A stretch of DNA of 64,000 nucleotides, from assembly GCF_004322755.1 (NCBI RefSeq), contig NZ_CP036401.1, positions 868,001 through 932,000 of the forward strand. The letters run 5' to 3'. The notes under the pieces are model-generated. The model ran no database searches. It was not told where the DNA came from and worked only from the letters and a program-made list of their open reading frames with translations. Of this stretch, positions 39,033 through 48,782 are shown piece by piece. Origin of the DNA: Pseudoduganella albidiflava (GTDB lineage: Bacteria; Pseudomonadota; Gammaproteobacteria; Burkholderiales; Burkholderiaceae_D). A program made the position numbers and the translations under genes. Position 1 is the stretch's first letter. Each line of letters starts with the position of its first letter.

Positions 39033-41729
39033 ATGTCAGCTCAACTTGACCAGGTCACGGCCCAAACCGCCAACGATCCGGACGCACTGGAAACCAAGGA
39101 ATGGCTCGAGGCACTCGAGGCTGTATTGCAGAATGAAGGGCCGGAACGCGCCCAGTACCTGATGGAGCGCCTGGTCGACCTGGCGCGCCGCCGCGGCGCC
39201 GACATCCCGTTCTCCGCCAATACCGCGTATGTGAACACCATCCCCGCCGACGTGGGCGCGCACTGCCCGGGCAACCTGGAATACGAAGAGCGCCTGCGCT
39301 CGTGGATGCGCTGGAACGCGATGGCGATGGTGGTGCGCGCCAACCGTGCCGATGGCGACCTGGGTGGCCACCTGTCCTCGTTCGCTTCGCTGGCGAACAT
39401 GCTGGGCATCGGCTTCAACCACTTCTGGAAAGCCGCGAGCGAAGAGCACGGCGGCGACCTGCTGTACATCCAGGGCCACTCGTCGCCCGGCGTGTACGCG
39501 CGCGCCTACCTGGAAGGCCGCCTGACCGAAGACCAGCTGATCAACTTCCGCAAGGAAGTCGACGGCCGTGGCCTGTCGTCGTATCCGCACCCGAAACTGA
39601 TGCCGGACTTCTGGCAGTTCCCCACCGTGTCGATGGGCCTGGGCCCGCTGATGGCGATCTACCAGGCGCGCTTCCTGAAGTACCTGCACGCGCGCGGCAT
39701 CGCCAACACCGACGGCCGCAAGGTCTGGGCCTTCTGCGGCGACGGCGAGATGGACGAGCCGGAATCGCTGGGCGCGATCGGCATGGCCGCCCGTGAAATG
39801 CTGGACAACCTGGTCATCGTCGTCAACTGCAACCTGCAGCGCCTGGACGGCCCGGTGCGCGGCAACGGCAAGATCATCCAGGAGCTGGAAGGCGAATTCC
39901 GCGGCGCCGGCTGGAACGTCGTGAAAGTCATCTGGGGCCCGGGCTGGGACGAGCTGCTGGCCAAGGACAAGGAAGGCATCCTGCAGCGCGTGATGATGGA
40001 AACGCTGGACGGCGAATACCAGAACTACAAGGCCAAGGATGGCGCCTACGTGCGCAAGCACTTCTTCGGCAAGCATCCGAAGCTGCTGGAAATGGTCGCC
40101 AACATGAGCGACGACGACATCTGGCGCCTGACCCGCGGCGGCCACGACCCGCACAAGATCTACGCCGCGTTCAAGGTGGCGCAGGAAGCCCAGGGCAAGC
40201 CGACCGTGCTGCTGGTGAAGACCGTCAAGGGCTACGGCATGGGCAAGTCCGGCGAGGCGCGCAACACCGCCCACCAGACCAAGAAGCTGGACGACGAGGC
40301 GATCCGCGAAATGCGCGACCGTTTCAACATTCCTATCCCGGACGACAAGCTGGCCGAGATCCCGTTCTTCAAGCCGTCCGACGACGCGCCTGAAATGAAG
40401 TACCTGCACGAGCGCCGCAAGGCCCTGGGTGGCTACCTGCCGGCGCGCCGCATGAAGGCCGATGAAACGCTGGTCGTGCCGCCGCTGGAAGCGTTCAAGA
40501 ACGTGCTGGAGCCGACCGCGGAAGGCCGCGAAATCTCGACGACCCAGTCGTTCGTGCGCATCATCACCGCGCTGCTGCGCGACCAGAGCCTGGGCCCGCG
40601 CGTGGTGCCGATCCTGGTCGACGAATCGCGTACCTTCGGCATGGAAGGCCTGTTCCGCCAGATCGGCATCTTCAACCAGCAGGGGCAGCTGTACGAGCCG
40701 GTCGACAAGGACCAGGTGATGTACTACCGCGAAGACAAGGCCGGCCAGATCCTGCAGGAAGGCATCAACGAAGCGGGCGGCATGAGCTCGTGGATCGCGG
40801 CGGCCACGTCGTACTCGACCAACAACCGCGTGATGATCCCGTTCTTCACGTACTACTCGATGTTCGGCATGCAGCGCGTGGGCGACCTGGCCTGGGCGGC
40901 GGGCGACATGCGTGCCCGCGGCTTCATGATGGGCGGCACCGCCGGCCGTACCACGCTGAACGGCGAAGGCCTGCAGCACGAGGATGGCCACAGCCACCTG
41001 TTCGCCGCGGCGATCCCGAACTGCCTGCCGTACGACCCGACCTTCGGCCACGAGCTGGCGGTGATCATCCATGACGGCCTGCGCCGCATGGTGACGGAAC
41101 AGGAAGACGTGTTCTACTACATCACCATCATGAACGAGAACTACGCTCATCCGGGCCTGAAGGCTGGCCAGGAAGAGGGCATCCTGAAGGGCATGTACCT
41201 GCTGCAGGAAGGCGCCGCGAACGCCGGCCAGCGCGTGCAGCTGATCGGCTCGGGCACGATCCTGCGCGAGTCCATCTTCGCCGCCGAGCTGCTGGAGAAG
41301 GACTGGGGCATCGCCGCCGACGTGTGGTCCGCGCCGTCGCTGACGCTGGTGGCGCGCGACGGCCAGGATGCCGAGCGCTGGAACCTCGTCAATCCGACCA
41401 AGGAACAGCGCGTGCCGTACGTCACCGGCCTGCTGAAGGATACGCAGGGCCCGATCATCGCCACGACCGACTACATGCGCCTGTACGCCGAGCAGATCCG
41501 CGCCTTCATGCCGAAGGACCGCACCTACCGCGTGCTGGGCACCGACGGCTTCGGCCGCTCGGACAGCCGCGCCAAGCTGCGCGAGTTCTTCGAGGTGAAC
41601 CGTTACTACATCACGGTTGCCGCGCTCCGTTCGCTGGCCGACGAGGGCAAGATCGACCTCGCCGTGGTGGAACAGGCTGTCGTGAAATATGGCCTGAACC
41701 CGAACAAGCCCAATCCGGTGACCCAATAA
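39033..41729 (+). CDS. aceE: Pyruvate dehydrogenase E1 component, homodimeric type
   Basis: This 898-residue ThDP enzyme decarboxylates pyruvate and acetylates the lipoyl groups of E2. The N-terminal 50 residues (E2-binding) precede the ThDP motif GDGEMDEPESLGAIG (near residue 237) with its partner NCNLQRLDGPV. The length matches single-chain E1 of proteobacteria. AceF begins 21 bp later, and lpdA follows, forming one operon. It feeds acetyl-CoA to the TCA cycle. Confidence 0.98.
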   Translation: MSAQLDQVTAQTANDPDALETKEWLEALEAVLQNEGPERAQYLMERLVDLARRRGADIPFSANTAYVNTIPADVGAHCPGNLEYEERLRSWMRWNAMAMVVRANRADGDLGGHLSSFASLANMLGIGFNHFWKAASEEHGGDLLYIQGHSSPGVYARAYLEGRLTEDQLINFRKEVDGRGLSSYPHPKLMPDFWQFPTVSMGLGPLMAIYQARFLKYLHARGIANTDGRKVWAFCGDGEMDEPESLGAIGMAAREMLDNLVIVVNCNLQRLDGPVRGNGKIIQELEGEFRGAGWNVVKVIWGPGWDELLAKDKEGILQRVMMETLDGEYQNYKAKDGAYVRKHFFGKHPKLLEMVANMSDDDIWRLTRGGHDPHKIYAAFKVAQEAQGKPTVLLVKTVKGYGMGKSGEARNTAHQTKKLDDEAIREMRDRFNIPIPDDKLAEIPFFKPSDDAPEMKYLHERRKALGGYLPARRMKADETLVVPPLEAFKNVLEPTAEGREISTTQSFVRIITALLRDQSLGPRVVPILVDESRTFGMEGLFRQIGIFNQQGQLYEPVDKDQVMYYREDKAGQILQEGINEAGGMSSWIAAATSYSTNNRVMIPFFTYYSMFGMQRVGDLAWAAGDMRARGFMMGGTAGRTTLNGEGLQHEDGHSHLFAAAIPNCLPYDPTFGHELAVIIHDGLRRMVTEQEDVFYYITIMNENYAHPGLKAGQEEGILKGMYLLQEGAANAGQRVQLIGSGTILRESIFAAELLEKDWGIAADVWSAPSLTLVARDGQDAERWNLVNPTKEQRVPYVTGLLKDTQGPIIATTDYMRLYAEQIRAFMPKDRTYRVLGTDGFGRSDSRAKLREFFEVNRYYITVAALRSLADEGKIDLAVVEQAVVKYGLNPNKPNPVTQ

Positions 41730-41750
41730 CGAGAATACGGAGCAAACGCT

Positions 41751-43424
41751 ATGAGCATTGTGGAAGTCAAAGTCCCGGATATCGGTGATTTCAAGGAAGT
41801 CGAGGTCATCGAGCTGATGGTGAAGGTCGGCGACACGATCAAGGTCGACCAGTCGCTGATCACCGTTGAATCGGACAAGGCATCGATGGAGATTCCATCG
41901 TCGTCGGCCGGGGTCATCAAGGAAATCAAGGTCAAGGTCGGCGACAAGGTCGCCGAGGGTTCGCTGCTGTTGCTGGTCGAAGCCGAGGGTGCGGCCGCCG
42001 CTGCTCCGGCTCCCGCCGCCGCCGCGCCGGCACCGGCGCCTGCCGCTGCTGCCGCGCCGGCTCCAGCGCCAGCGCCGGCCGCCGCTCCGGCAGCCGCCGC
42101 CGGCCCGGTCGACGTCAAGGTGCCGGACATCGGCGACTTCAAGGAAGTCGAAGTCATCGAGCTGATGGTCAAGGTGGGCGACACGATCAAGAAGGACCAG
42201 TCGCTGATCACCGTGGAGTCCGACAAGGCCTCGATGGAAATCCCGTCGTCGCACGACGGCGTGGTCAAGGAAATCAAGGTCAAGGTCGGCGACAAGGTGG
42301 CCGAGGGTTCGCTGGTGCTGGTGGTGGAATCGACCGGCGGCTCGGCTGCTCCTGCCGCCGCCGCTCCCGCGCCTGCCGCTGCTGCTGCTGCTCCGGCACC
42401 TGCCGCTGCTGCTCCAGCACCTGCTCCTGCCGCTGCTCCTGCACCGGCGCCTGCCGCCGCTCCGGCAGCCCCGGCGGTATCGGGCAAGCTGGCCCACGCA
42501 TCGCCGTCGGTCCGCAAGTTCGCCCGCGAACTGGGCGTGGACGTGGCGAAGGTGCCGGGCACCGGTCCGAAAGGCCGCATCACCCAGCAGGACGTGCAGA
42601 ACTACGTGAAGGGCGTGATTGCCGGCGCGGCTGCCGCGCCGACCGCGGCTCCGGCCGCGGCTGGTGGCGGTGGTGCGGGCCTGAACCTGCTGCCATGGCC
42701 GTCGCTGGACTTCTCGAAGTTCGGCGAAACGGAACTGCAGCCGCTGCCGCGCATCAAGAAGATCTCCGGCCCGAACCTGCACCGCAACTGGGTGATGATC
42801 CCGCACGTGACGCAGTTCGAGGATGCGGATATCACCGACCTGGAAGCGTTCCGTGTCGAGACTAACAACGCCAACGCGAAGAACAAGGATGCCGCCAAGC
42901 TGACGATGCTGGCCTTCGTCATCAAGGCATCGGCCGCGGCGCTGAAGAAATACCCGGCGTTCAATTCCTCGCTGGACGCGAAGGGCGAGAACCTGATCCT
43001 GAAGAAGTACTACAACATCGGCTTCGCCGCCGACACGCCGCAAGGCCTGGTGGTACCGGTGGTGAAGAATGCCGACCAGAAGAGCGTGTCGCAGATCGCC
43101 CGCGAAATGACGGAACTGTCGCTGGCGGCGCGCGAAGGCAAGCTGAAGCCGGCCGACATGCAGGGTGCCACGTTCACCATCTCGTCGCTGGGCGGTATCG
43201 GCGGCTCGCACTTCACCCCGATCGTGAATGCGCCGGAAGTGGCGATCCTCGGCCTGTCGAAGGCTTCGATGAAGCCGGTGTGGGACGGCAAGCAGTTCGT
43301 GCCGCGCCTGATGATGACGCTGTCGCTGTCGTACGACCACCGCGTGGTCGACGGCGCGTCCGGTGCCCGCTTCGCAGTCTACCTGGCAGAAGTGCTGGGC
43401 GACATGCGCAAAGTGCTGCTGTAA
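41751..43424 (+). CDS. aceF: Dihydrolipoamide acetyltransferase (E2) with two lipoyl domains
   Basis: This 557-residue core subunit has lipoyl domain 1 at residues 2-77 and domain 2 at about 120-196, each with the [11 protein letters not shown] motif carrying the lipoylated Lys. Long Ala/Pro linkers ([11 protein letters not shown] type) separate them. The E1/E3-binding domain ([15 protein letters not shown]) is near residue 250. The catalytic domain ends with YDHRVVDGA, holding the active-site His. The two lipoyl domains are almost identical to each other and to the one in LpdA. Confidence 0.98.
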   Translation: MSIVEVKVPDIGDFKEVEVIELMVKVGDTIKVDQSLITVESDKASMEIPSSSAGVIKEIKVKVGDKVAEGSLLLLVEAEGAAAAAPAPAAAAPAPAPAAAAAPAPAPAPAAAPAAAAGPVDVKVPDIGDFKEVEVIELMVKVGDTIKKDQSLITVESDKASMEIPSSHDGVVKEIKVKVGDKVAEGSLVLVVESTGGSAAPAAAAPAPAAAAAAPAPAAAAPAPAPAAAPAPAPAAAPAAPAVSGKLAHASPSVRKFARELGVDVAKVPGTGPKGRITQQDVQNYVKGVIAGAAAAPTAAPAAAGGGGAGLNLLPWPSLDFSKFGETELQPLPRIKKISGPNLHRNWVMIPHVTQFEDADITDLEAFRVETNNANAKNKDAAKLTMLAFVIKASAAALKKYPAFNSSLDAKGENLILKKYYNIGFAADTPQGLVVPVVKNADQKSVSQIAREMTELSLAAREGKLKPADMQGATFTISSLGGIGGSHFTPIVNAPEVAILGLSKASMKPVWDGKQFVPRLMMTLSLSYDHRVVDGASGARFAVYLAEVLGDMRKVLL

Positions 43425-43436
43425 GGAGCCCGCTAC

Positions 43437-45290
43437 ATGAGCATCGTTGAGGTAAAAGTACCGAATATCGGCGACTTCAAGGAAGTCGAAGTCATCGAGG
43501 TGATCGTCAAGGTGGGCGACACCATCAAGGTCGACCAGTCGATCGCCACCGTGGAATCGGACAAGGCATCCATGGAGATCCCGGCCACGCACGCCGGCGT
43601 CGTCAAGGAGCTGAAGTTCAAGGTGGGCGACAAGGTGAGCGAAGGTTCGCTGCTGCTGTTGCTGGAGGAAGCCGCGGGTGCTGCTGCTCCTGCTGCTGCA
43701 CCGGCACCGGCTGGCGTTCCCGCAGCGCCGGTTGCCACGCCTGCCGAAAAAGGAGAGGCCCCGGGCCAGGCGGCACCGGTGTACGGCGGCCCTGCCGTGC
43801 CGGCACCGGCCGCGGCACCGGCATCGTCCGGTCCCGCGCCGGCAGCCGGTTCGTACTCCGGCAATGTCGACATCCAGTGCGACATGATGGTGCTGGGCGG
43901 CGGCCCCGGCGGCTACTCGGCCGCATTCCGTGCCGCCGACCTGGGCCAGAACACCGTGATCGTCGAGCGCTATGCGACGCTGGGCGGCGTGTGCCTGAAC
44001 GTGGGCTGCATCCCGTCGAAGGCGCTGCTGCACCTGGCTTCCGTGATCGACGAGACGGCCCACCTGGGCAAGCATGGCGTGAAGTTCGCCCGGCCGGAAG
44101 TCGACATCGACGAAGTGCGCAAGTACAAGGAAGGCGTGATCTCGAAGATGACCGGCGGCCTGTCCGGCATGGCCAAGGCGCGCAAGGTGCAGGTGGTGCA
44201 GGGCGTTGGCCAGTTCGTCAGCCCGAACCACATCGAGGTCACCGGCGCCGATGGCGTCAAGAAGGTCGTGCAGTTCAAGCAGGCGATCATCGCGGCCGGC
44301 TCCGCTGTCGTCAAGCTGCCATTCGTGCCGGAAGATCCGCGCATCGTCGATTCGACCGGCGCGCTGGAACTGCGCTTCATGCCGAAGCGCATGCTGGTGA
44401 TCGGCGGCGGCATCATCGGCCTGGAAATGGCCACCGTGTATTCCACCTTCGGCGCGCGCATCGACGTGGTCGAGATGATGGATGGCCTGATGCAGGGCGC
44501 CGACCGCGATGCCGTCAAGGTCTGGCAGAAGTACAACGCGCACCGCTTCGACAACATCATGACCAAGACCAAGACCGTCGGCGTGGAAGCGCTGCCGGAA
44601 GGGATCAAGGTCACGTTCGAAGCCGCCGAAGCCGGCGCCACCGCACCGGAGCCGCAGATCTACGACATGGTCCTGGTGGCCGTGGGCCGCAGCCCGAACG
44701 GCAAGAAGATCGCCGCCGACAAGGCCGGCGTGCAGGTGACCGACCGCGGCTTCATCAACGTCGACAGCCAGATGCGCACCAACGTGCCGCACATCTTCGC
44801 CATCGGCGACCTGGTGGGCCAGCCGATGCTGGCGCACAAGGCCGTGCATGAAGGCCACGTGGCCGCTGAAGCAGCCGTCGGCCAGAAGTCGCACTTCGAT
44901 GCTTCGGTGATCCCGTCGGTCGCCTACACCGATCCGGAAGTGGCATGGGTCGGCCTGACGGAAGACGAAGCGAAGGCCAAGGGCATCAAGGTCGAGAAGG
45001 GCCACTTCCCGTGGGCCGCTTCGGGCCGCGCCGTGGCCAACGGCCGCGACGAAGGCTTCACGAAAGTGCTGTTCGACGCTGAAACGCACCGCATCGTGGG
45101 CGGCACCATCGTCGGCACGCATGCCGGCGACATGATCGGCGAGATCGCGCTGGCCATCGAGATGGGCGCCGACGGCACCGACATCGGCAAGACGATCCAC
45201 CCGCACCCGACCCTTGGCGAATCGATCGGCATGGCCGCCGAAGTGTATGAAGGCGTGTGCACGGACCTGCCGCCGATGCGCAAGCGCTGA
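43437..45290 (+). CDS. lpdA: Dihydrolipoyl dehydrogenase (E3) with N-terminal lipoyl domain
   Basis: This 617-residue FAD enzyme reoxidises dihydrolipoyl groups with NAD+. Residues 2-77 are a lipoyl domain ([11 protein letters not shown]). An Ala/Pro linker joins it to the flavoprotein core: FAD loop [11 protein letters not shown], redox disulfide [16 protein letters not shown] loop [11 protein letters not shown], and the C-terminal HPHPTLGES with the catalytic His/Glu pair. Lipoyl-bearing E3 is typical of several Burkholderiales. It is 12 bp after aceF in the same operon. Confidence 0.98.
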   Translation: MSIVEVKVPNIGDFKEVEVIEVIVKVGDTIKVDQSIATVESDKASMEIPATHAGVVKELKFKVGDKVSEGSLLLLLEEAAGAAAPAAAPAPAGVPAAPVATPAEKGEAPGQAAPVYGGPAVPAPAAAPASSGPAPAAGSYSGNVDIQCDMMVLGGGPGGYSAAFRAADLGQNTVIVERYATLGGVCLNVGCIPSKALLHLASVIDETAHLGKHGVKFARPEVDIDEVRKYKEGVISKMTGGLSGMAKARKVQVVQGVGQFVSPNHIEVTGADGVKKVVQFKQAIIAAGSAVVKLPFVPEDPRIVDSTGALELRFMPKRMLVIGGGIIGLEMATVYSTFGARIDVVEMMDGLMQGADRDAVKVWQKYNAHRFDNIMTKTKTVGVEALPEGIKVTFEAAEAGATAPEPQIYDMVLVAVGRSPNGKKIAADKAGVQVTDRGFINVDSQMRTNVPHIFAIGDLVGQPMLAHKAVHEGHVAAEAAVGQKSHFDASVIPSVAYTDPEVAWVGLTEDEAKAKGIKVEKGHFPWAASGRAVANGRDEGFTKVLFDAETHRIVGGTIVGTHAGDMIGEIALAIEMGADGTDIGKTIHPHPTLGESIGMAAEVYEGVCTDLPPMRKR

Positions 45291-45313
45291 TCCCGGCTTC
45301 CCCGCAGCACCCC

Positions 45314-45339
45314 AAACGCCACCTTCGGGTGGCGTTTTT
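45314..45339 (+). terminator. Intrinsic terminator of the PDH operon
   Basis: AAACGCCACC, a TTCG loop and GGTGGCGTTT are followed by further T residues, 23 nt after the lpdA stop. Confidence 0.9.
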
Positions 45340-45409
45340 ATTGCCCGAAACCGGTGACAGGCTCCATTTTCCGGAAAAGTTGCAAATGGGAAATCCTGCG
45401 ACAGGCTCA

Positions 45410-45501
45410 AATGCCGCTTGGTCAAGCGTTACCCGACGCTTTGAAAGCGCATGCATTCACCCCAGCATCTGCACTTGGGGTTGGCTTATTCAAGCGGCAT
45501 T
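45410..45501 (+). repeat. MITE-like element, family 1, copy E (deleted, 92 bp)
   Basis: Both ends (AATGCCGCT and AGCGGCATT) are intact. The TTACCCGA and GCGCATGCATTCACCCC blocks are kept, but about 40 bp of the central GGGGTCAGACCC palindrome is missing. On each side are GTGACAGG...CCATTTT repeats (from 45354 and from 45504). Confidence 0.75.
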
Positions 45502-45546
45502 CAGTGACAGGTCCCATTTTCTAGGAAATGGTGCAAAACAATTGGA

Positions 45547-45612
45547 GCCTGGAGGGAGCGATGGCATGCATGCCATCACCGCTGTATGGGCGCGGTGCAT
45601 GCTCCACGAACT
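45547..45612 (+). repeat. Degenerate family 2 palindromic repeat
   Basis: GCCTGGAGGGAGCG followed by the palindrome ATGGCATGCATGCCAT and a second GC-rich hairpin (GGCGCGGTGCATGCTCC). It resembles the left half of the element at 30879-31060, starting 11 bp inside its left end, but has no terminal inverted repeats. Confidence 0.55.
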
Positions 45613-45643
45613 CCCCATGAAGCCACCGGTTTTCTTGCAGCAT

Positions 45644-46725
45644 TCAGGCGAAGCGGGCCTGGTACTCGCTGGGCAGCACGCCGAGGTGCTGCATGAAGGC
45701 GCGGCGCAGGTTGTATTCGCTTCCGTGGCCGCTGCGCCGGGCGGCTTCCTTGACCGTCATGCGCGGCCGTTCCAGCAGGCTGCACGCCAGTTCCATGCGC
45801 AGGCGGGCGAGCAATTGCGCCGGCGTGACGTCCGCCTCCTGCCGCAGCCTGCGGTGCAGCGTGCGGACGGAGAGGGCGCAAGCGGATGCCATCTGGTCGA
45901 CGTCCAACTGCCGGGCGAGGCGGGGGCGCAGCCATGCGGTCAGTTGCGCGGTGACGCCGTCCGGCACCGACTGGGCCAGCAGCTCGGCGCTGAACTGCCG
46001 CTGGCCGCCGGGGCGCTTCAGGAACAGCACCATGCGCCGGGCCACCGCCAGCGCGGCGGCGCGGCCAAGGTCTTCCTCGACGAGGCTGAGCGCCAGGTCC
46101 ATGCCGGCACTGATGCCGGCGGAAGTGCGGAACTTGCCGTCGCGGACGTGGATGGCGTCGTCCTGCACGTCGACCAGCGGATGCTGTTCGCGCAGCGCGG
46201 AGACGTCCTGCCAGTGCGTGACGGCGCGGCGGCCATCCAGCAAGCCGGCGCGCGCCAGCACGAAGGCGCCGGTGCAGACGGAGCAGCAGCGCGCCGCGTC
46301 CTCTCCCGCGCGGGCCACCCAGCGCAACAGCGCGCGTCCTTCCGGCGTCGCGGACGAGGGCAAGGACACGCCGCCCCCCCGGAGACCACCAGCGTACCGC
46401 CCGCGAGTCCCCGCCGCGGCAACGGCGCCGCCAACACGCTCACGCCGGCCGACGAGGCAACGGCGCCACCGCCCCGTGCGACCAGGTGGATGCGGTAGGG
46501 CTCGGGCTGGCCGGCATCGCGCGCCTCGTCGTTGGCGCTGGCGAAGACCTGGACCGGCCCGGTGGCATCGAGCAGCAGGAAGCCGGGAAACACCAGCAGC
46601 CAGACATTGACAGGTACGACCGGTGCGGTCGGTGCGGTCGGTGCAATGGGTGCCACCGGAGCGACGGGTGCGGGCGCTGTGATGAATGCGGCCGGTGGGG
46701 CGGGCAGGGCAGGAGAGCGCGGCAT
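45644..46725 (-). pseudogene. GlxA-type AraC-family regulator, apparent frameshift at a G tract
   Basis: Two overlapping minus-strand frames together spell one regulator of about 360 residues. The N-terminal part (VNVWLLVFPGFLLLDATGPVQVF) is in one frame from ATG 46725 or TTG 46740. The rest ([18 protein letters not shown], then the AraC HTH with LSVRTLHRRLRQEADVTPAQLL) is in another. The switch falls at a run of seven G residues (plus-strand C run 46374-46380); one more base would join them. The family has a DJ-1/PfpI-like sensor plus AraC DNA-binding domains. It may be a true mutation, a slippage tract or a sequencing error. The first 40 residues are an Ala/Pro/Val repeat of doubtful coding status. 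Confidence 0.7.
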
Positions 46726-46805
46726 GTGGCAGATATTCAACCATCGCTGTCATTCCTGTCAATCGCGGCCGGCCTATCATCGGCTCCTCGATGAAAGGAG
46801 ATGCC

Positions 46806-47114
46806 ATGCTCGAACTCAGGCCCAGCTGCGAACACTGCGACAAGGCCCTGCCCCCGCACGCGACGGACGCACGCATCTGCAGCTATGAATGCACCTTCTG
46901 TGCCGACTGCGTGGACGGCTTGCTGCGGAACGTCTGTCCGAACTGCGGCGGCGGCTTCATGCCGCGGCCCGTGCGGCCGGCGCGCAACTGGAAGGGCGAC
47001 AATTACCTCGGCAAGGATCCGGCGCGCACGGCGCCGAAATACCGGCCTGTCGATCCCGCCGCGCATGCGGCATTCGCCGCCGCGATCGTCGCCATTCCGC
47101 CGCAGGAGCGGTAA
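46806..47114 (+). CDS. DUF1272 small cysteine-rich protein
   Basis: This 102-residue protein starts MLELRPSCEHCDKALPPHA and has the pattern CEHCDK...CSYECTFCADC...CPNCGG, eight cysteines in pairs that would bind zinc. That fits the DUF1272 family. The ATG at 46806 is preceded by AAAGGAG; the 46791 start would place that site inside the gene. It is divergent from the broken GlxA-type regulator. The function is unknown. Confidence 0.85.
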   Translation: MLELRPSCEHCDKALPPHATDARICSYECTFCADCVDGLLRNVCPNCGGGFMPRPVRPARNWKGDNYLGKDPARTAPKYRPVDPAAHAAFAAAIVAIPPQER

Positions 47115-47256
47115 GCGGTGCGGGCGTGCGCGGGAAGTGAATGCGCTGTATCGGCAATCCGTCCCGCTCCTGGCTACGCCGGTCACGTTCATTGCGCGGG
47201 CGCCCAATGCGATGCTATTGTCGATGTCCGTTCAACCATCGACACCAAGGAAACCC

Positions 47257-47874
47257 ATGCTGCTGTTCGCCGATGCCCGGTTCACCAGTCCCTATGCCAT
47301 GTCCGTCTTCGTCGCGCTGACGGAAAAGCGCATTCCGTTCGCGTTGAAGACAGTCGACCTGGAGACCGGCGCCAATCGTGGCGAGGAATATGCCGCACAG
47401 TCGCTGACGCAGCGCGTTCCCACGCTGGTCGATGGCGACTTCGCGCTGTCGGAGTCGTCCGCCATCACGGAATACCTGGAAGAGCTGCAGCCCGAGCCCG
47501 CCCTGTATCCGGCGGACCTGAAGACCCGTGCCCGCGCGCGCCAGGTACAGGCCTGGATCAGGAGCGACCTGCTGCCGATACGGCAGGAGCGCTCGACCAA
47601 CGTGGTGTTCTACGGCCCGGCCGATGCACCCCTGTCCGCCGCCGCCGAGGCAGCCGCGGACAAGTTGTTCAAGGCTGCGCAGGCGCTGCTGGACCACGGC
47701 GGCGACCATCTGTTCGGCGCCTGGACCATCGCGGACGTGGACCTGGCCCTGATGCTGAACCGGCTGGTGCTGAACGGCGATGACGTGCCGCCGGCACTGC
47801 GCGACTATGCCGCGCGCCAGTGGGCCCGCGAATCGGTGCAGGCCTGGGTGAGCCGGGCCCGTCCGCCACTGTAG
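47257..47874 (+). CDS. Glutathione S-transferase, YfcF type
   Basis: This 205-residue protein has FTSPYAMSVFVALTEKRIPF, QRVPTLVDGDFALSESSAITEYLEE (the glutathione-binding SES motif) and TRARARQVQAWIRSDLLPIRQERST, closely matching E. coli YfcF by memory. YfcF has peroxidase activity and helps resist oxidative stress. ATG 47257 has AAGGA 6 nt upstream; the 47224 start is an alternative that adds 11 residues. Confidence 0.85.
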   Translation: MLLFADARFTSPYAMSVFVALTEKRIPFALKTVDLETGANRGEEYAAQSLTQRVPTLVDGDFALSESSAITEYLEELQPEPALYPADLKTRARARQVQAWIRSDLLPIRQERSTNVVFYGPADAPLSAAAEAAADKLFKAAQALLDHGGDHLFGAWTIADVDLALMLNRLVLNGDDVPPALRDYAARQWARESVQAWVSRARPPL

Positions 47875-48042
47875 CATCGCCGCTCCGCAACGCCGGAGGC
47901 GGTGCCGGAAGGCAGGTTCCACACCAGGGAACGTGCCGATGGATGATCCGGTGGGTGTGACGATCCGCGCATTTTAAGGGCCTGGCAAGATGCTAAGATG
48001 GCAAGTTTCGCCGTATTGTCATTCTTTACCCGGAAAGGCCCC

Positions 48043-48723
48043 ATGAACAAGCGTTTCATCGCAATCCTGCTGGCCGGCCTGCTGTCGGCCAGCGCGTGGT
48101 CGGCGGATGCCGGCGCCGGCGTGTCCGCCGACCGGCCGGCCGCGCCAGCGGGACGCCCGCTCGTCGTCGACCAGCCCTACAGCGCCACGCACACGTTGAC
48201 GATGCGCCGCCAGCAGCGCGGCGGCGCCGAAGCGACCCACCGGACCGTGACGAAGCTGTACCGCGACAGCGCCGGCAGGGCGCGCCGCGACCTGCTGGAC
48301 GGCGAGGGCAACCCGACCCACTCGTTCATCATCGACACCGATGGCGCGGTGATCGTGCTGGATCACCGCAACCGGCTGGTCACGAGGCGGGCGGCAAGGC
48401 GGGTCGCGCCGGTCATCGACATGTCGGCACCCGCGCTGCGCAAGGCTGAAGCCAGGCCGCCGGTGGAGTCATTGGGAGAACGCGATATCGAAGGCGTGAC
48501 GGCGACCGGGGAGAGCACCCGGCAGCGGATCAGGACCGCTGCGGGCAGCTTCGAGATCGTCACCGAAAGCTGGACGTCGAAGGAACTGGGTCTGACGCTG
48601 CATGTCAGGAACAGCGACCCGAAAGGCGAATCCGTCATCGCCATCAGTGACCTCGAGCGCGGCGAGCCGGATCCGGCATTGTTCGCGGCACCCGAGGATT
48701 ACCAGGTGAAGCCTGAAGCCTGA
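48043..48723 (+). CDS. Secreted hypothetical protein (226 aa)
   Basis: A signal peptide (MNKRFIAILLAGLLSASAWSADA) is followed by a beta-rich soluble domain with repeated charged strands (THRTVTKLYRDSAGRARRDLLDGEG, SFIIDTDGAVIVLDHRNRLV). The layout resembles periplasmic beta-sandwich proteins of unknown role in this family. ATG 48043 follows AAAGG. It is followed convergently by the MFS gene at 48783. I recognise no catalytic motif. Confidence 0.7.
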   Translation: MNKRFIAILLAGLLSASAWSADAGAGVSADRPAAPAGRPLVVDQPYSATHTLTMRRQQRGGAEATHRTVTKLYRDSAGRARRDLLDGEGNPTHSFIIDTDGAVIVLDHRNRLVTRRAARRVAPVIDMSAPALRKAEARPPVESLGERDIEGVTATGESTRQRIRTAAGSFEIVTESWTSKELGLTLHVRNSDPKGESVIAISDLERGEPDPALFAAPEDYQVKPEA

Positions 48724-48782
48724 AGTCTCAAGTCTCAAGTCTCGAGCCCAGACCTTGAAGCCCGGCAGTGCCGGGCGGGACG

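Noticed and set aside
42001..42480. GC-rich tandem-like repeats in aceF
   Set aside because: They encode the Ala/Pro linkers expected between lipoyl domains of E2.
39036..45425. A 2129-codon open frame on the minus strand
   Set aside because: It lies exactly antisense to aceE-aceF-lpdA. GC-rich codon bias removes stops in one antisense frame, the product is low-complexity His/Arg/Gln-rich, and it has no motif or ribosome site.
46620..46690. Repeat run before the GlxA-type regulator as a regulatory array
   Set aside because: It translates as an Ala/Pro/Val repeat in the regulator frame and is not palindromic. Whether it is translated is unclear, so no operator claim is made.
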